Positions 17,740 through 26,131 of a stretch of 64,000 nucleotides of DNA are shown here, piece after piece. A program made the position numbers and the translations under genes. How positions within the stretch are numbered: the first letter of the stretch is position 1; every line of letters starts with the position of its first letter. The notes below the pieces were generated by a model. The model was not told where the DNA came from. It did not search any database and saw nothing but the letters and a program-made list of their open reading frames with translations. This DNA comes from Bordetella parapertussis (lineage in GTDB: Bacteria > Acidobacteriota > Terriglobia > Bryobacterales > Bryobacteraceae): the NCBI GenBank assembly GCA_943328975.2, contig CALQCC020000006.1:1-64000 (forward strand), read 5' to 3'.

Positions 17740-18513
17740 ATGCGGCTTATGAATCTGAGTTCACTTATTCCACTTCTGTTGCTCCTCGGCTTGCCAGTAG
17801 AGGGACAACTCGCGGAAGCAAGAGCGAATGACGACGGCAAGGTTGTGGATTACGTCGTGATGCGCCAACCGGACTGGACGTTTGAGTCAGCCAAAGAATA
17901 CTCCGACGCCTTCCTCGCACGTTTTGAAGGGAAGCGAAATCTGGTTCGACTTATCATGGTTTCCACGACGGCCGACGCCCGACGAGTCATCGGCCGAGGC
18001 GCGAACTTGCACTTTGACGGTTATCGGGACGCCATCGAAGGAATGCAGCGCCGTCGAGTTACCGGACCCGTTGGTTATTTATTTTCAGTAGACAACCGGG
18101 CCACATTGACGTTCCGCCACGGCACGGACCTTCGTGTGGAACAACTACGAGGCGAGGGTGATCCCACCGTCGTGCTTGCTGGGGGTGTTTCGGTAAAAAT
18201 CTTGCAAATCCGCCTAGACCGTTACTCATCCGGCTACAATTTTCACATCTATGCGATGGTGAAGAGTCCAATCGCGGTGGCGGTCGTCGACGGTCTGACG
18301 CAACGGATCGCGGGAATGACACAAGCCGACAACATCTTTCTGAAGGTTCGCGCTGATCCCTGGTTCTTCGAGGATGCGGAGTACCCGGAGGCAGCTCCCT
18401 GGCTTGAATACATCGATCCTCCGGTCGAAGCCGACTATGATGTTCGTCGCCAGATCAGTTGCTGCATCTTCCCAGGGCAGAAGTCCTGTACCACGCAAGA
18501 TCTGAACCCTTAG
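17740..18513 (+). CDS. Secreted hypothetical protein
   Basis: About 257 residues from the ATG at 17740 (or 255 from the Met at 17749), with a clear signal peptide (SLIPLLLLLGLPVEGQ). The mature part is mixed alpha/beta with no motif I recognise; it ends with SCCIFPGQKSC, which offers three cysteines. Codon composition here is less extreme than in the neighbouring genes, suggesting weaker constraint or a more recent arrival. It lies between the TlpA-like gene and the DUF1810 gene, with nothing visible in the 99 bp after it. Confidence 0.55.
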   Translation: MRLMNLSSLIPLLLLLGLPVEGQLAEARANDDGKVVDYVVMRQPDWTFESAKEYSDAFLARFEGKRNLVRLIMVSTTADARRVIGRGANLHFDGYRDAIEGMQRRRVTGPVGYLFSVDNRATLTFRHGTDLRVEQLRGEGDPTVVLAGGVSVKILQIRLDRYSSGYNFHIYAMVKSPIAVAVVDGLTQRIAGMTQADNIFLKVRADPWFFEDAEYPEAAPWLEYIDPPVEADYDVRRQISCCIFPGQKSCTTQDLNP

Positions 18514-18612
18514 TTGGCTGACGGAAGTTGTAGTAACCGCGAGCCCGCGACATCTTGAGCACCCAGTCAATACTCTTCACGAGCTCGGACTGGTGCTGGG
18601 GTGGGCAGGCCC

Positions 18613-19038
18613 CTAAAGCCGTTCCAACGTAAGCGCATCCCCTTCGCCCCCGAAGTACTTGGCCAGCGCGTCAACAAACACTGAATCCTCGGGGTCCGCA
18701 CAAGAAAACAAAGTCATGGAGGAGTGGAACTTCAGATCGTCCGGAGATCCGAAGATGTCGTGTGCCGTGCGCCCGTCCACTGCCGTGACCAATCGAGTGC
18801 ACGCCCGCAACCTCGGACCGAGAACTGGATGATTCAAGTAAGCCTGCGCCTCTTCCTTCGAAGAGATCGCAAACCGCTGCGCCATTGCGCTGTGACCGAG
18901 GCCTCGAATCTGCGGAAAGATGAACCACATCCAGTGGCTGCGTTTCCTACCCGCGCGCAACTCGGCGCAGACTTCATCGTAAACAGGGTCCTGCTCCGTC
19001 ACGAACCGTTGCAGGTCGTAAGGAGCGCCCTTCGTCAT
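18613..19038 (-). CDS. DUF1810 family protein
   Basis: The 141-residue protein matches the DUF1810 pattern throughout: LQRFVTEQDPVYDEVCAEL at the N-terminus, then KRSHWMWFIFPQIRGLGHS and a late SPDDLKFHSSMTLF. The family is cytosolic and all-helical, related in fold to NADAR-like or calpastatin-like proteins, and has no firmly assigned reaction. It starts two bases after the stop of the nucleotidyltransferase gene that precedes it on the same strand. Confidence 0.88.
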   Translation of the reverse strand: MTKGAPYDLQRFVTEQDPVYDEVCAELRAGRKRSHWMWFIFPQIRGLGHSAMAQRFAISSKEEAQAYLNHPVLGPRLRACTRLVTAVDGRTAHDIFGSPDDLKFHSSMTLFSCADPEDSVFVDALAKYFGGEGDALTLERL

Positions 19039-19040
19039 GA

Positions 19041-20369
19041 CTAGCTCTGCGCGCGCCGCACACCCGAGCCGCGGGCGAACCCGGACATCGGCGGCGGTGG
19101 CGGTGGAGGCTCCGGCGGCGGAGCAACCTTCTTCGGCCGCGCATCGAGATGCTTCAAGATCATCTCTTCTTTGGCCTTCTTGAATTTCGGCGTTCCCGGA
19201 GCTACGCCCGTTGCGGCCACCATTTCATCGGTGATCTCCAGCGACATGGGCAAATACTTCTGGAAGTAATGCTTGATGCGATCCTGCACCAGACGCTGGC
19301 CCGAGAACACCGCGAGATGCAGAATCTGCTCCCCAGGCGTTGCGATCAGCAGCTCGTAGAGAGCCGAGGCCTTCTGCAACTTAGCACTCTGCAGCGCCTT
19401 GTCCAGCTTCTTCGCCGCCGGAGCCAACTTGTCCAATGCGTTCACTTCCGCACGCATGATGCCGGCCGCCTTGATGACTGCGGCTCTGTCCTTGGCGTTC
19501 AACTTCTCCAGCAGGCATTCCAGGAACAGCGGCAAATAGTCGATCTCAAAATCCACACCGAAGGGCACCAGTTGCAGCGCCTTCTGAAGTTTCATGAGCG
19601 TGGCATAATCGACCTTGCCCGCGCCCAGTGCCGGAGAATAGAGACCCAGTAACTTCTCTTCCTCAAGCGCCTTGACCAAATCGTGCGGGGTCGCCTCGCG
19701 AGCTAGGTTCCGCAGCTCGGCACCCAGGGCCTCGGGGCTGATCTTGTCCAACATCCCGGCTTCGATCGCGTTCTCCACCTGTGACCGCGTGCGTTCATCC
19801 AGCGTAAAGCCCAAACGAACCTTGAAGCGGATCAGCCGCAGCAACCGGCCCGGATCGTCGTAGAAGGAATAGTTGTTAATGGTGCGGAGTTCATGGCGCT
19901 CGATGTCGCCCATGCCGTTCGACGGGTCGATCAACAAGCCCAGCGACGCCTTGTTCAAAGACAGAGCCACGGCGTTCACCGTGAAATCCCGGCGCAGCAA
20001 ATCTTCGTAGATGGTGGCCGCGGCGATCTGCGGCTTCGCGCCGGTCTTGGAAAACTTCTCCGTGTGCGCCATTCCGATTTCCACGGTCACGCCGCCCGGG
20101 AATTTCATCTCGGTCGACTTGGTCTTCTCGTCCTCGGAGACCACTTCGGCCTCCGCGCTCTTCACCAGGGCTTTGACCAGCTTGGCCGGGTTGGCTTCCA
20201 CTGTGAAATCCAGATCCCGAACCGGAAAGCCGCCCGTAATGTCGCGCATGGCTCCGCCGGTCAGATACAGACTGAGCCCGGCATCCTGCGCCGCCTTTTG
20301 CACCTGGTTCACCACACGGTATTGTTCGCCCGTGAGATGGCTCTCCAGCATGAACATGTAGTCGCTCAT
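19041..20369 (-). CDS. CCA-adding / poly(A) polymerase family nucleotidyltransferase
   Basis: This is a class II tRNA nucleotidyltransferase-type protein of 442 residues. The catalytic block LYLTGGAMRDITGG plus RDLDFTVE supplies the GG and DxD metal-binding motifs. RRDFTVNAVAL and GRLLRLIRFKVRLGF follow as the template and RNA-binding segments. Such enzymes add or repair the 3' CCA end of tRNA, or add poly(A). The C-terminus carries an unusual Pro-rich tail (PPPEPPPPPPP) of unknown role. Whether it is a full CCA enzyme or an A-adding variant cannot be decided by eye. Confidence 0.85.
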   Translation of the reverse strand: MSDYMFMLESHLTGEQYRVVNQVQKAAQDAGLSLYLTGGAMRDITGGFPVRDLDFTVEANPAKLVKALVKSAEAEVVSEDEKTKSTEMKFPGGVTVEIGMAHTEKFSKTGAKPQIAAATIYEDLLRRDFTVNAVALSLNKASLGLLIDPSNGMGDIERHELRTINNYSFYDDPGRLLRLIRFKVRLGFTLDERTRSQVENAIEAGMLDKISPEALGAELRNLAREATPHDLVKALEEEKLLGLYSPALGAGKVDYATLMKLQKALQLVPFGVDFEIDYLPLFLECLLEKLNAKDRAAVIKAAGIMRAEVNALDKLAPAAKKLDKALQSAKLQKASALYELLIATPGEQILHLAVFSGQRLVQDRIKHYFQKYLPMSLEITDEMVAATGVAPGTPKFKKAKEEMILKHLDARPKKVAPPPEPPPPPPPMSGFARGSGVRRAQS

Positions 20370-20404
20370 TTGATCCTCAATCTGTTCAAACTTATATTCA
20401 TCGA

Positions 20405-21343
20405 TTAACTTCTGGGATGATGCCGGTCAATGGTATCCCGCAGCCTGCGCTGTGCCACGTGTGTATACACTTGCGTGGTGGAAATATCCGCATGACCTAA
20501 CATCACCTGCACACTCCGCAGATCCGCCCCGCCTTCCACTAGATGCGTGGCAAAGCTGTGACGGACTACGTGCGGCGTCAAGCGCCTAAAAATCCCTGCC
20601 TTGCGGCCGTGTTTGCGCAACAGCAGCCAGAACGTCTGCCGCACCATCGCCTGTCCACGCGCCGTAAGGAACAAATACTTGCTGCCGCGGCCCTTCAGCA
20701 GCGCCCCGCGCCCCTCGGCCAAATACCGATCCATCGCGTCCCCGGCCGATTCGCCGAACGGCACCATACGCTGCTTGTTGCCCTTGCCGATGACCTTCAG
20801 CACGCCCCTGCCGCGCTCCACGTTGGAAAGCTCCAACTTGCACAATTCTGAAACGCGCAGCCCGGTGGCGTACAGAAGCTCAATCATGGCCTTGTCACGC
20901 AAATCGGTCGGTTTGGAGCTCGCCGGAGCCACAAGGAGCCGCTCGACCTCTTCCCGGTTCAGATATTTGGGGATGGTCGACCACTGCTTGGGCGAAGCCA
21001 GGAATTCTGCCGGATCGCTCGGGATGGTGCCTTCTGTGGTCAAGAATTGGTAGTAGTTTCTTATAGTTGCAACGTGCCTGGCAATAGATCGGGGCGATAA
21101 CCCTTGGGCGTACATGCCTTCCAGATAATCCGACAAATCCGCCGCCGTTGCATCCCGGTCCAGGACCGAAAGTTTCTCGTTAAGCCGTTCCAAATCAATG
21201 CGATACGAACTTATGCTATTGCGCGCCAATCCCTTTTCCACACGACAAAAGTCGAGGTAGCCCTGGGCAAGCCCAGACAAGGGTCTCCTCACGGGACCAG
21301 CCACGCGCAGCGGCGTCAACATTCTGCTAATGATACAATACAT
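20405..21343 (-). CDS. xerD: Tyrosine recombinase, XerD type
   Basis: About 313 residues from the ATG at 21343 (21322 is also possible). An N-terminal SAM-like DNA-binding domain (YLDFCRVEKGLARNSISSY, core KGLARNSI) is followed by a catalytic domain. The latter has Arg in YATGLRVSEL, the HxxR pair in HVVRHSFATHL, and His/Tyr in LGHADISTTQVYTHV. All catalytic residues are present. Length and N-terminus fit the chromosome-dimer-resolving XerC/D family better than a phage integrase, and there are no attachment repeats or phage genes nearby. Confidence 0.88.
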   Translation of the reverse strand: MYCIISRMLTPLRVAGPVRRPLSGLAQGYLDFCRVEKGLARNSISSYRIDLERLNEKLSVLDRDATAADLSDYLEGMYAQGLSPRSIARHVATIRNYYQFLTTEGTIPSDPAEFLASPKQWSTIPKYLNREEVERLLVAPASSKPTDLRDKAMIELLYATGLRVSELCKLELSNVERGRGVLKVIGKGNKQRMVPFGESAGDAMDRYLAEGRGALLKGRGSKYLFLTARGQAMVRQTFWLLLRKHGRKAGIFRRLTPHVVRHSFATHLVEGGADLRSVQVMLGHADISTTQVYTHVAQRRLRDTIDRHHPRS

Positions 21344-21385
21344 GCGAAATTGTTTGAAAGGGAATCCTTTCAAAAACGCTCCTAA

Positions 21386-21871
21386 GTGTCTACCTCCACC
21401 AACAAAAAGGTCCTGATCGCCCGGTTTGACAAGTCGGCGCTGGAAGGCTTCGCCCAATTGCCCGAAGGTTTAACCCCGGATGGCCTAGACGTCCTGAGTC
21501 CGACCGGTGCCCTAAACCGGGTTCCACTGGCCGAGGTACGCGCTGTGTGCTTCATTCGCGAGTTTGAGGGTGGAGAGACGTGGCAGAAGCAGCGGACGTT
21601 CCTGAGTCGCCCCAAGGCCCCTGGCCTGTGGGTCCGCTTGAGGTTCCGGGACGGGGAACTACTGGAGGGCGTCATGACCAACAACCTGCTGGGCGATCCG
21701 GGCGGGTTCGCCATCGTCCCTCCGGATCCGACGTTTCAGAACCAGCATATCTTCGTGCCCCGCGAGGCGGTCACTGCGGTCGAGGTACTGGGTGTCATCG
21801 GCAGCCCCCTCCGCCGCAAGACCAAACCGGCCCCGCCAGACGCCGACAAACAGTTAGAGATGTTCGGGTAA
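21386..21871 (+). CDS. Conserved hypothetical protein (161 aa)
   Basis: The GTG at 21386 starts a soluble protein divergent from xerD. It is predicted beta-rich, with two blocks: VLIARFDKSALEGFAQLPE and an SPTGALNRVPLAEVRAVCFIREF strand-turn-strand unit, cited here as VPLAEVRAVCF. A later repeat-like block WVRLRFRDGELLEGVM ends in NNLLG. The layout suggests two Sm-like or PilZ-like barrels. The C-terminus is basic and Pro-rich, ending QLEMFG. No catalytic motif is visible. The stop is 3 bp from the stop of nadD on the other strand. Confidence 0.65.
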   Translation: MSTSTNKKVLIARFDKSALEGFAQLPEGLTPDGLDVLSPTGALNRVPLAEVRAVCFIREFEGGETWQKQRTFLSRPKAPGLWVRLRFRDGELLEGVMTNNLLGDPGGFAIVPPDPTFQNQHIFVPREAVTAVEVLGVIGSPLRRKTKPAPPDADKQLEMFG

Positions 21872-21873
21872 AA

Positions 21874-22425
21874 CTACCGATAGAGCCCGTGGGCCTCGAT
21901 ATACTCCGCCACCGCCGGCGCTAACTCCTCCGGCCGCTCCCCGCGGGCCAGCTGCGCGCGAATCTCCGAGGACGAGACAGGCATCTCGACCGTATCCAAG
22001 CGATGCACGCGCGCTCCGGGCGGAGTGTCGTAATGGTGACCGGGTCGCGTGACCACGATGAACTCCACGCTTTGGATTACCTCCTGCGCCCGATGCCACG
22101 TCTGAATCTCAGCGAAAGCGTCCGCGCCGATGATGAAGAACAGCTCTCCCCCGCCTGCCTTCACGCGTTCAATGGTGTGGATCGAGTAACTTTTGGCCTG
22201 TCCTTCTTCCAGCCGCGACGGCACCAGCCGAGTATCCCCGGCACATGCCAGTTCGACCATCCGGAAACGATGTTCATACGGCGTCCCCGTGCCCTTGTGC
22301 GGAGGGCGACCCGCCGGAATCATCAACACCTCATCCAGCCCGAACGTGTTTGCCGCTTCCTTCGCCAGGACGATATGAGCGCGATGAATCGGATCGAAGG
22401 TCCCCCCGAAAATGGCGCGCCTCAT
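21874..22425 (-). CDS. nadD: Nicotinate-nucleotide adenylyltransferase
   Basis: NadD adenylates nicotinate mononucleotide in NAD synthesis. The 183-residue protein starts at the ATG at 22425 (MRRAIFGGTFDPIHRAHI) and shows the nucleotidyltransferase HxGH-type site as HRAH. It also has PAGRPPHK and the C-terminal SSSEIRAQLARG, corresponding to the ISSTxIR motif. The start overlaps the stop of waaA-lpxK by four bases (ATGA), so the genes are translationally coupled. Confidence 0.94.
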   Translation of the reverse strand: MRRAIFGGTFDPIHRAHIVLAKEAANTFGLDEVLMIPAGRPPHKGTGTPYEHRFRMVELACAGDTRLVPSRLEEGQAKSYSIHTIERVKAGGGELFFIIGADAFAEIQTWHRAQEVIQSVEFIVVTRPGHHYDTPPGARVHRLDTVEMPVSSSEIRAQLARGERPEELAPAVAEYIEAHGLYR

Positions 22426-24677
22426 TTCGATCCTTCGATTAGACGCAGCAGCGCCTCTTCGTTCTCGATCTCGACTCCGATCCGCACGCACTCGACACGC
22501 AGTGGCAGACGGAGCCCATCAGGCAGATTCATCATGTCTTTCTCGGTAGTCACCAAAACCTCGGCACCCGCCGCTTGCGCCGCCCTCGCGAAAGCTTCGA
22601 GCTCTCCCGTTTGGTAGCGGTGGTGGTCGCGGAACGCCGCGCGTTGCACGACGTCGAGGTCCAGTTCATCGAGCGTCCGCCAGAACGCGCTGGGAGATCC
22701 GATGCCGCAGAACGCGCCCACCTTTCGAGCATCCGAGGTCCACGGCTCCGGCACCATGCGCGATCGGAACACGGGCACGGTGGTGTTGAAGCGGTGGATC
22801 ACCCGCTCAATCCCGCTGGTCCCCGCCCCGAGCGGTACACGCGTCAGGATGATCGCGGTCGCGCGCGCCAGCCCTTCCAACGGCTCACGGCGCAGACCCA
22901 ATGGAAACAATCCCCCGCCCCAAGGATTCGTCGCGTCCAACAACACGATGTCCACGTCGCGGCGCAATCGCACATGCTGGAACCCGTCGTCGAGCAGGAA
23001 CACATCGGGTGCGAGTTGCACTTCCACCAAGCGACCCGTCTCGTACCGGTCCGCCCCAACACCAACGTGAGCCACGCGGCGACGAATAAACATCTGCGCT
23101 TCGTCGCCCGTTCGTTGGACCTCCGCCGAACTTCCACAGGGAACAATCACCGGACCACCCGACGCCTCGCGCCGGTAACCGCGCGTTAAGATCGCCGGCG
23201 ACTTACCCATCGCATTCAAACGAGCCGCGAGATGAGCCACTATAGGCGACTTCCCCGACCCGCCCATGGTCAACCCGCCGACGCTGACCACCCGCGTCGA
23301 TAGCGCCCGGACCACCGCCTGCCCGCGCGCCATGTTGAACCGATGCCCCGCCGCCCACAGACTCGTCAACGGCGTCAGCACGATGCGCGCGACCAACGTG
23401 CGCGGTGGTTCGGGAACACCTTCGCCCAGGGCCTGCAAAACCAACTCCGCCACACGTTCGACGACCCCGCGTTTCGCCAGCGCCAATTCCTGCGCCCGTC
23501 GCCCCGTCTCTCCCGGAGCTTCGATCAACCTGTGCACTGCCGCGCCGAGTGCCGCGCCATCGGGAATTTGTAGCAATGCGTTCGCGGCCTGAAACTCCTC
23601 GGCCATCTCCGCAAAGTTTTCCATGTGCGGACCCACGATCACCGGCTTCGCGAAATACGCAGGCTCGAGAATATTGTGTCCGCCGCGACTGGCCAGCGTG
23701 CCGCCCATGAACACCACAGACGCCCGTTCAAAAACCGCCGCAAGCTCGCCGATGGAATCGAGCAGCAGCACTCCAGGCAACGCCAGCGAACCCAGTTGCG
23801 AGCGCCGCACGAACGAGATGCCCGCTCGCTTCAGTTTCTCCGCGACCACGTCGAACCGCTCCGGTCGACGCGGAGCCAAGATCAACAACAGTCCTTCGCG
23901 CTTCACTTCCTGAAACGCCTGGATCACGACGTCGTCTTCATCGGGATCGCTCGCAACCGCTGGAGGCATGGTGCTCGCGGCCACCCACACCGTGTTCGGC
24001 TTCGCGCCATCCAGGAACGCAGCGATGTCCGCCGTGATCTGCTTGGGCGGTTGAAAGTCGTACTTCAGATTTCCCGCCGACGTGACGCGATCCGCCGGTG
24101 CCCCCGCGATCACGTATCGCTCCGCATCCTGCGCCGACTGCCCCCAGATCGCATCGGGCAAAGCCAGCGCATGCCGGAAGAACCAGTTCCAGCGGCGATA
24201 CTTCGGCAACGCACGATCTGAGATGCGACCGTTCACCACGATCAACGCCGCCCCCGCGCGCTTCGACTCGCGATACAGGTTCGGCCAAATCTCGGTCTCC
24301 ATCACGATCACTACAGCGGGCCGTAACTGGCGCAACACGCGCCGAACGACACTGCGATAGTCGAGCGGCGCGTAGAAGATCCCGTGCACCAGTCCGGCCA
24401 GTCGCTGGTCCGCCGTGGCTCGCCCTGCGAGCGTCGCGGTCGACAAAAAGACGTCCAGATCGGGGCGGGCTGCGCGCACGCGACGGATCAACTCCACGGC
24501 GGATAACACTTCCCCCACCGAAACCGCGTGAAACCAAAGCGATCCCATCGCCGTCGAATCAAACGTGGCGGGCAAGATGCCCAGCCGCTCTTCGATTCGA
24601 GCGAAGTATGCGGGGTTGCGAAATCCTCGATAGAGTAAGTACAGGGCCAGCAGCGGACTGAGCGCAATCTGGAGCAC
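22422..24677 (-). CDS. waaA-lpxK: Fused Kdo transferase (WaaA/KdtA) and tetraacyldisaccharide 4'-kinase (LpxK)
   Basis: One uninterrupted frame carries two lipid A enzymes. The N-terminal part (about 420 residues) is a GT30 Kdo transferase: membrane anchor, LWFHAVSVGEVLSAVELI with its catalytic Glu, and a later GTLASRGGHNILEPAYF block. The C-terminal part (about 330 residues) is LpxK, with the P-loop GLTMGGSGKSP and DDGFQHVRLRRD. The reactions are normally consecutive: LpxK makes lipid IVA, WaaA adds Kdo. The start is uncertain: GTG at 24677 avoids the divergent gene, while the frame stays open to a TTG at 24749. Confidence 0.92.
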   Translation of the reverse strand: MLQIALSPLLALYLLYRGFRNPAYFARIEERLGILPATFDSTAMGSLWFHAVSVGEVLSAVELIRRVRAARPDLDVFLSTATLAGRATADQRLAGLVHGIFYAPLDYRSVVRRVLRQLRPAVVIVMETEIWPNLYRESKRAGAALIVVNGRISDRALPKYRRWNWFFRHALALPDAIWGQSAQDAERYVIAGAPADRVTSAGNLKYDFQPPKQITADIAAFLDGAKPNTVWVAASTMPPAVASDPDEDDVVIQAFQEVKREGLLLILAPRRPERFDVVAEKLKRAGISFVRRSQLGSLALPGVLLLDSIGELAAVFERASVVFMGGTLASRGGHNILEPAYFAKPVIVGPHMENFAEMAEEFQAANALLQIPDGAALGAAVHRLIEAPGETGRRAQELALAKRGVVERVAELVLQALGEGVPEPPRTLVARIVLTPLTSLWAAGHRFNMARGQAVVRALSTRVVSVGGLTMGGSGKSPIVAHLAARLNAMGKSPAILTRGYRREASGGPVIVPCGSSAEVQRTGDEAQMFIRRRVAHVGVGADRYETGRLVEVQLAPDVFLLDDGFQHVRLRRDVDIVLLDATNPWGGGLFPLGLRREPLEGLARATAIILTRVPLGAGTSGIERVIHRFNTTVPVFRSRMVPEPWTSDARKVGAFCGIGSPSAFWRTLDELDLDVVQRAAFRDHHRYQTGELEAFARAAQAAGAEVLVTTEKDMMNLPDGLRLPLRVECVRIGVEIENEEALLRLIEGSK

Positions 24678-24693
24678 CTGATAGAGGAGAAAA

Positions 24694-25287
24694 ATGAGAC
24701 GGGCTTTAATCGTTTTATTGAGTATAACCGCGGCCTTCGCAGTGGACAAGAAGCCCGGCTTCGCGCCCGAGCCGGCTGCGTCCTATCCGGGCCACAGGAC
24801 GCAGGAGAAAATCACCATCGCCGCCAAGCCCTACAACACCGCCGAACTGGCTGGTACCGCGTTCGGAAAAGTGAAACCGCATGAGCGCGGCATCCTGCCG
24901 GTCCTGGTGGTCATGCAGAATGACACCGGCAAAGCACTGGCTCTGGACCTCAAGGCCGAATTCGTAACCGCGGACGGCAAACATCTGGAAGCGATGACGC
25001 CGGACGACGTGATCCGCTTCGAAGCGATCCAGCAACGCCCAGGCACCAAGACCGCGACCCAGCGGCTTCCCGGCGTGCGCACCCCCAAGAAGGGTCCGCT
25101 GAACACCCCGGAAATCGAAGGCCGTGCGTTCCTGATGAAGTTGCTGCCTCCCGGAGAAACCGCCAAGGGCTTCGTCTACTTCGAGGCCGACGAAGTGAAG
25201 GGCGCGCAACTCTACCTGACCGGGATCAAAGACGCCGCGTCGAACCAACCGTATTTCTACTTCGAAATCCCGCTCGACGCTCGCTAA
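24694..25287 (+). CDS. Secreted hypothetical protein
   Basis: The 197-residue protein has a GAGGAG ribosome site ending just before the ATG and a signal peptide (MRRALIVLLSITAAFA). The mature part is rich in Lys and Pro and reads like an Ig-like beta-sandwich: ILPVLVVMQNDTGKALALDL and, near the end, AQLYLTGIKDAASNQPYFYF, cited as YLTGIKDA. The 5' end is only 16 bp from, or overlaps, the start of waaA-lpxK on the other strand. Any promoter must lie within that gene. Its stop overlaps the next convergent gene by four bases. No family recognised. Confidence 0.65.
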   Translation: MRRALIVLLSITAAFAVDKKPGFAPEPAASYPGHRTQEKITIAAKPYNTAELAGTAFGKVKPHERGILPVLVVMQNDTGKALALDLKAEFVTADGKHLEAMTPDDVIRFEAIQQRPGTKTATQRLPGVRTPKKGPLNTPEIEGRAFLMKLLPPGETAKGFVYFEADEVKGAQLYLTGIKDAASNQPYFYFEIPLDAR

Positions 25288-25694
25288 CTCAACTGGCGCT
25301 GTAATCGGAGGCGTTGATGGACAGCGCCCCCGGGTTGCTCGTGGCAACGTTCGATGGTCAGCCACGCGGCATCGGAATCTAGTGTCCAGCGATCCACGAT
25401 CTGGCGGGCGTTGCCGCTCACTTCGGAACTCGTTTCCACGATCAGCACCGTATCCTCCCAAAACGCGCGGATCCAGCGGGACCGACCGTGTATGGAGATT
25501 TCAACAGGCGCGCTGTCGATGGTGAGATCGCGGGCAACGGTGATGTTGCCGTTGGAATCTTTCTGGTGGGTCTGAATGCGCAATTGCGCATCGTCATGCA
25601 GGATGGTATCGACACGCAGGCGGGGTGGTGGAAGAAAGCCAAAATCGCTCTCGCCCCGGACTAACTTCCACGTTCCCGTAAAATTTGGGCGCAT
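25284..25694 (-). CDS. Conserved hypothetical protein, lipocalin-like
   Basis: The 136-residue protein begins MRPNFTGTWKLVRGESDFG, and this FTGTWKL opening is the usual start of small lipocalin-like beta-barrels of Acidobacteria. Beta strands alternate through DTILHDDAQLRIQTHQ and end in a Trp-rich strand (DSDAAWLTIERCHE). There is no signal peptide in this frame, so it may be cytosolic, unlike most relatives. Function unknown; a lipid or stress role is only suggested by the fold. Confidence 0.6.
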   Translation of the reverse strand: MRPNFTGTWKLVRGESDFGFLPPPRLRVDTILHDDAQLRIQTHQKDSNGNITVARDLTIDSAPVEISIHGRSRWIRAFWEDTVLIVETSSEVSGNARQIVDRWTLDSDAAWLTIERCHEQPGGAVHQRLRLQRQLS

Positions 25695-25728
25695 GCCGTG
25701 TTAGATGCAGCTGCGCCCGTTTGAATCG

Positions 25729-26127
25729 CTATTTTGTTTGACTGGTCTCGTTGGAAGACCCAGCGAACAGCCGCTTGCCATCACTAAACGTAACGCTGGA
25801 AACGTTCGCCGTGTTGGAACCATTGCGAGCCTGCCAGGCGTCGACCTTAAGCACCGTACCAGCCGGAAGGTCCGTCTTCTTCCATCCGCGACGGATCAAC
25901 GCATTCGCGGCGCCGGTCTCAAGCGACCACTTTACCGGCTTGCCGTCGGTCTCCACTTCCAGATAAATCCATGCATGCGGGTTGGACCAATTCATCTCGA
26001 TGACTTTGCCGGTCAACTTGATGGGTTTGTTCTGATCGAACTCCGCGGTGAACGAGTGATGCGCAAGCGCTGTTCCCGCAACCGCCACGATCATGGCGAG
26101 GATGGCACCTGCATTTCTGATTTTCAT
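25729..26127 (-). CDS. DUF6152 family secreted protein
   Basis: The 132-residue protein has a signal peptide ending at LAHH, then SFTAEFDQNKPIKLTGKVIEMNWSNPH, whose HHSF...NPHAWI pattern defines DUF6152 proteins of soil bacteria. The His-His right after the cleavage site could bind metal at the mature N-terminus. It starts only five bases downstream of the larger secreted gene at 26132, on the same strand; a second DUF6152 gene at 55411 sits next to another large secreted protein, so the pairing recurs. Confidence 0.82.
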   Translation of the reverse strand: MKIRNAGAILAMIVAVAGTALAHHSFTAEFDQNKPIKLTGKVIEMNWSNPHAWIYLEVETDGKPVKWSLETGAANALIRRGWKKTDLPAGTVLKVDAWQARNGSNTANVSSVTFSDGKRLFAGSSNETSQTK

Positions 26128-26131
26128 AACT

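Noticed and set aside
20405-21343. Integrase of a mobile element
   Set aside because: Its length and sequence fit XerD; no attachment repeats, tRNA or phage genes flank it.
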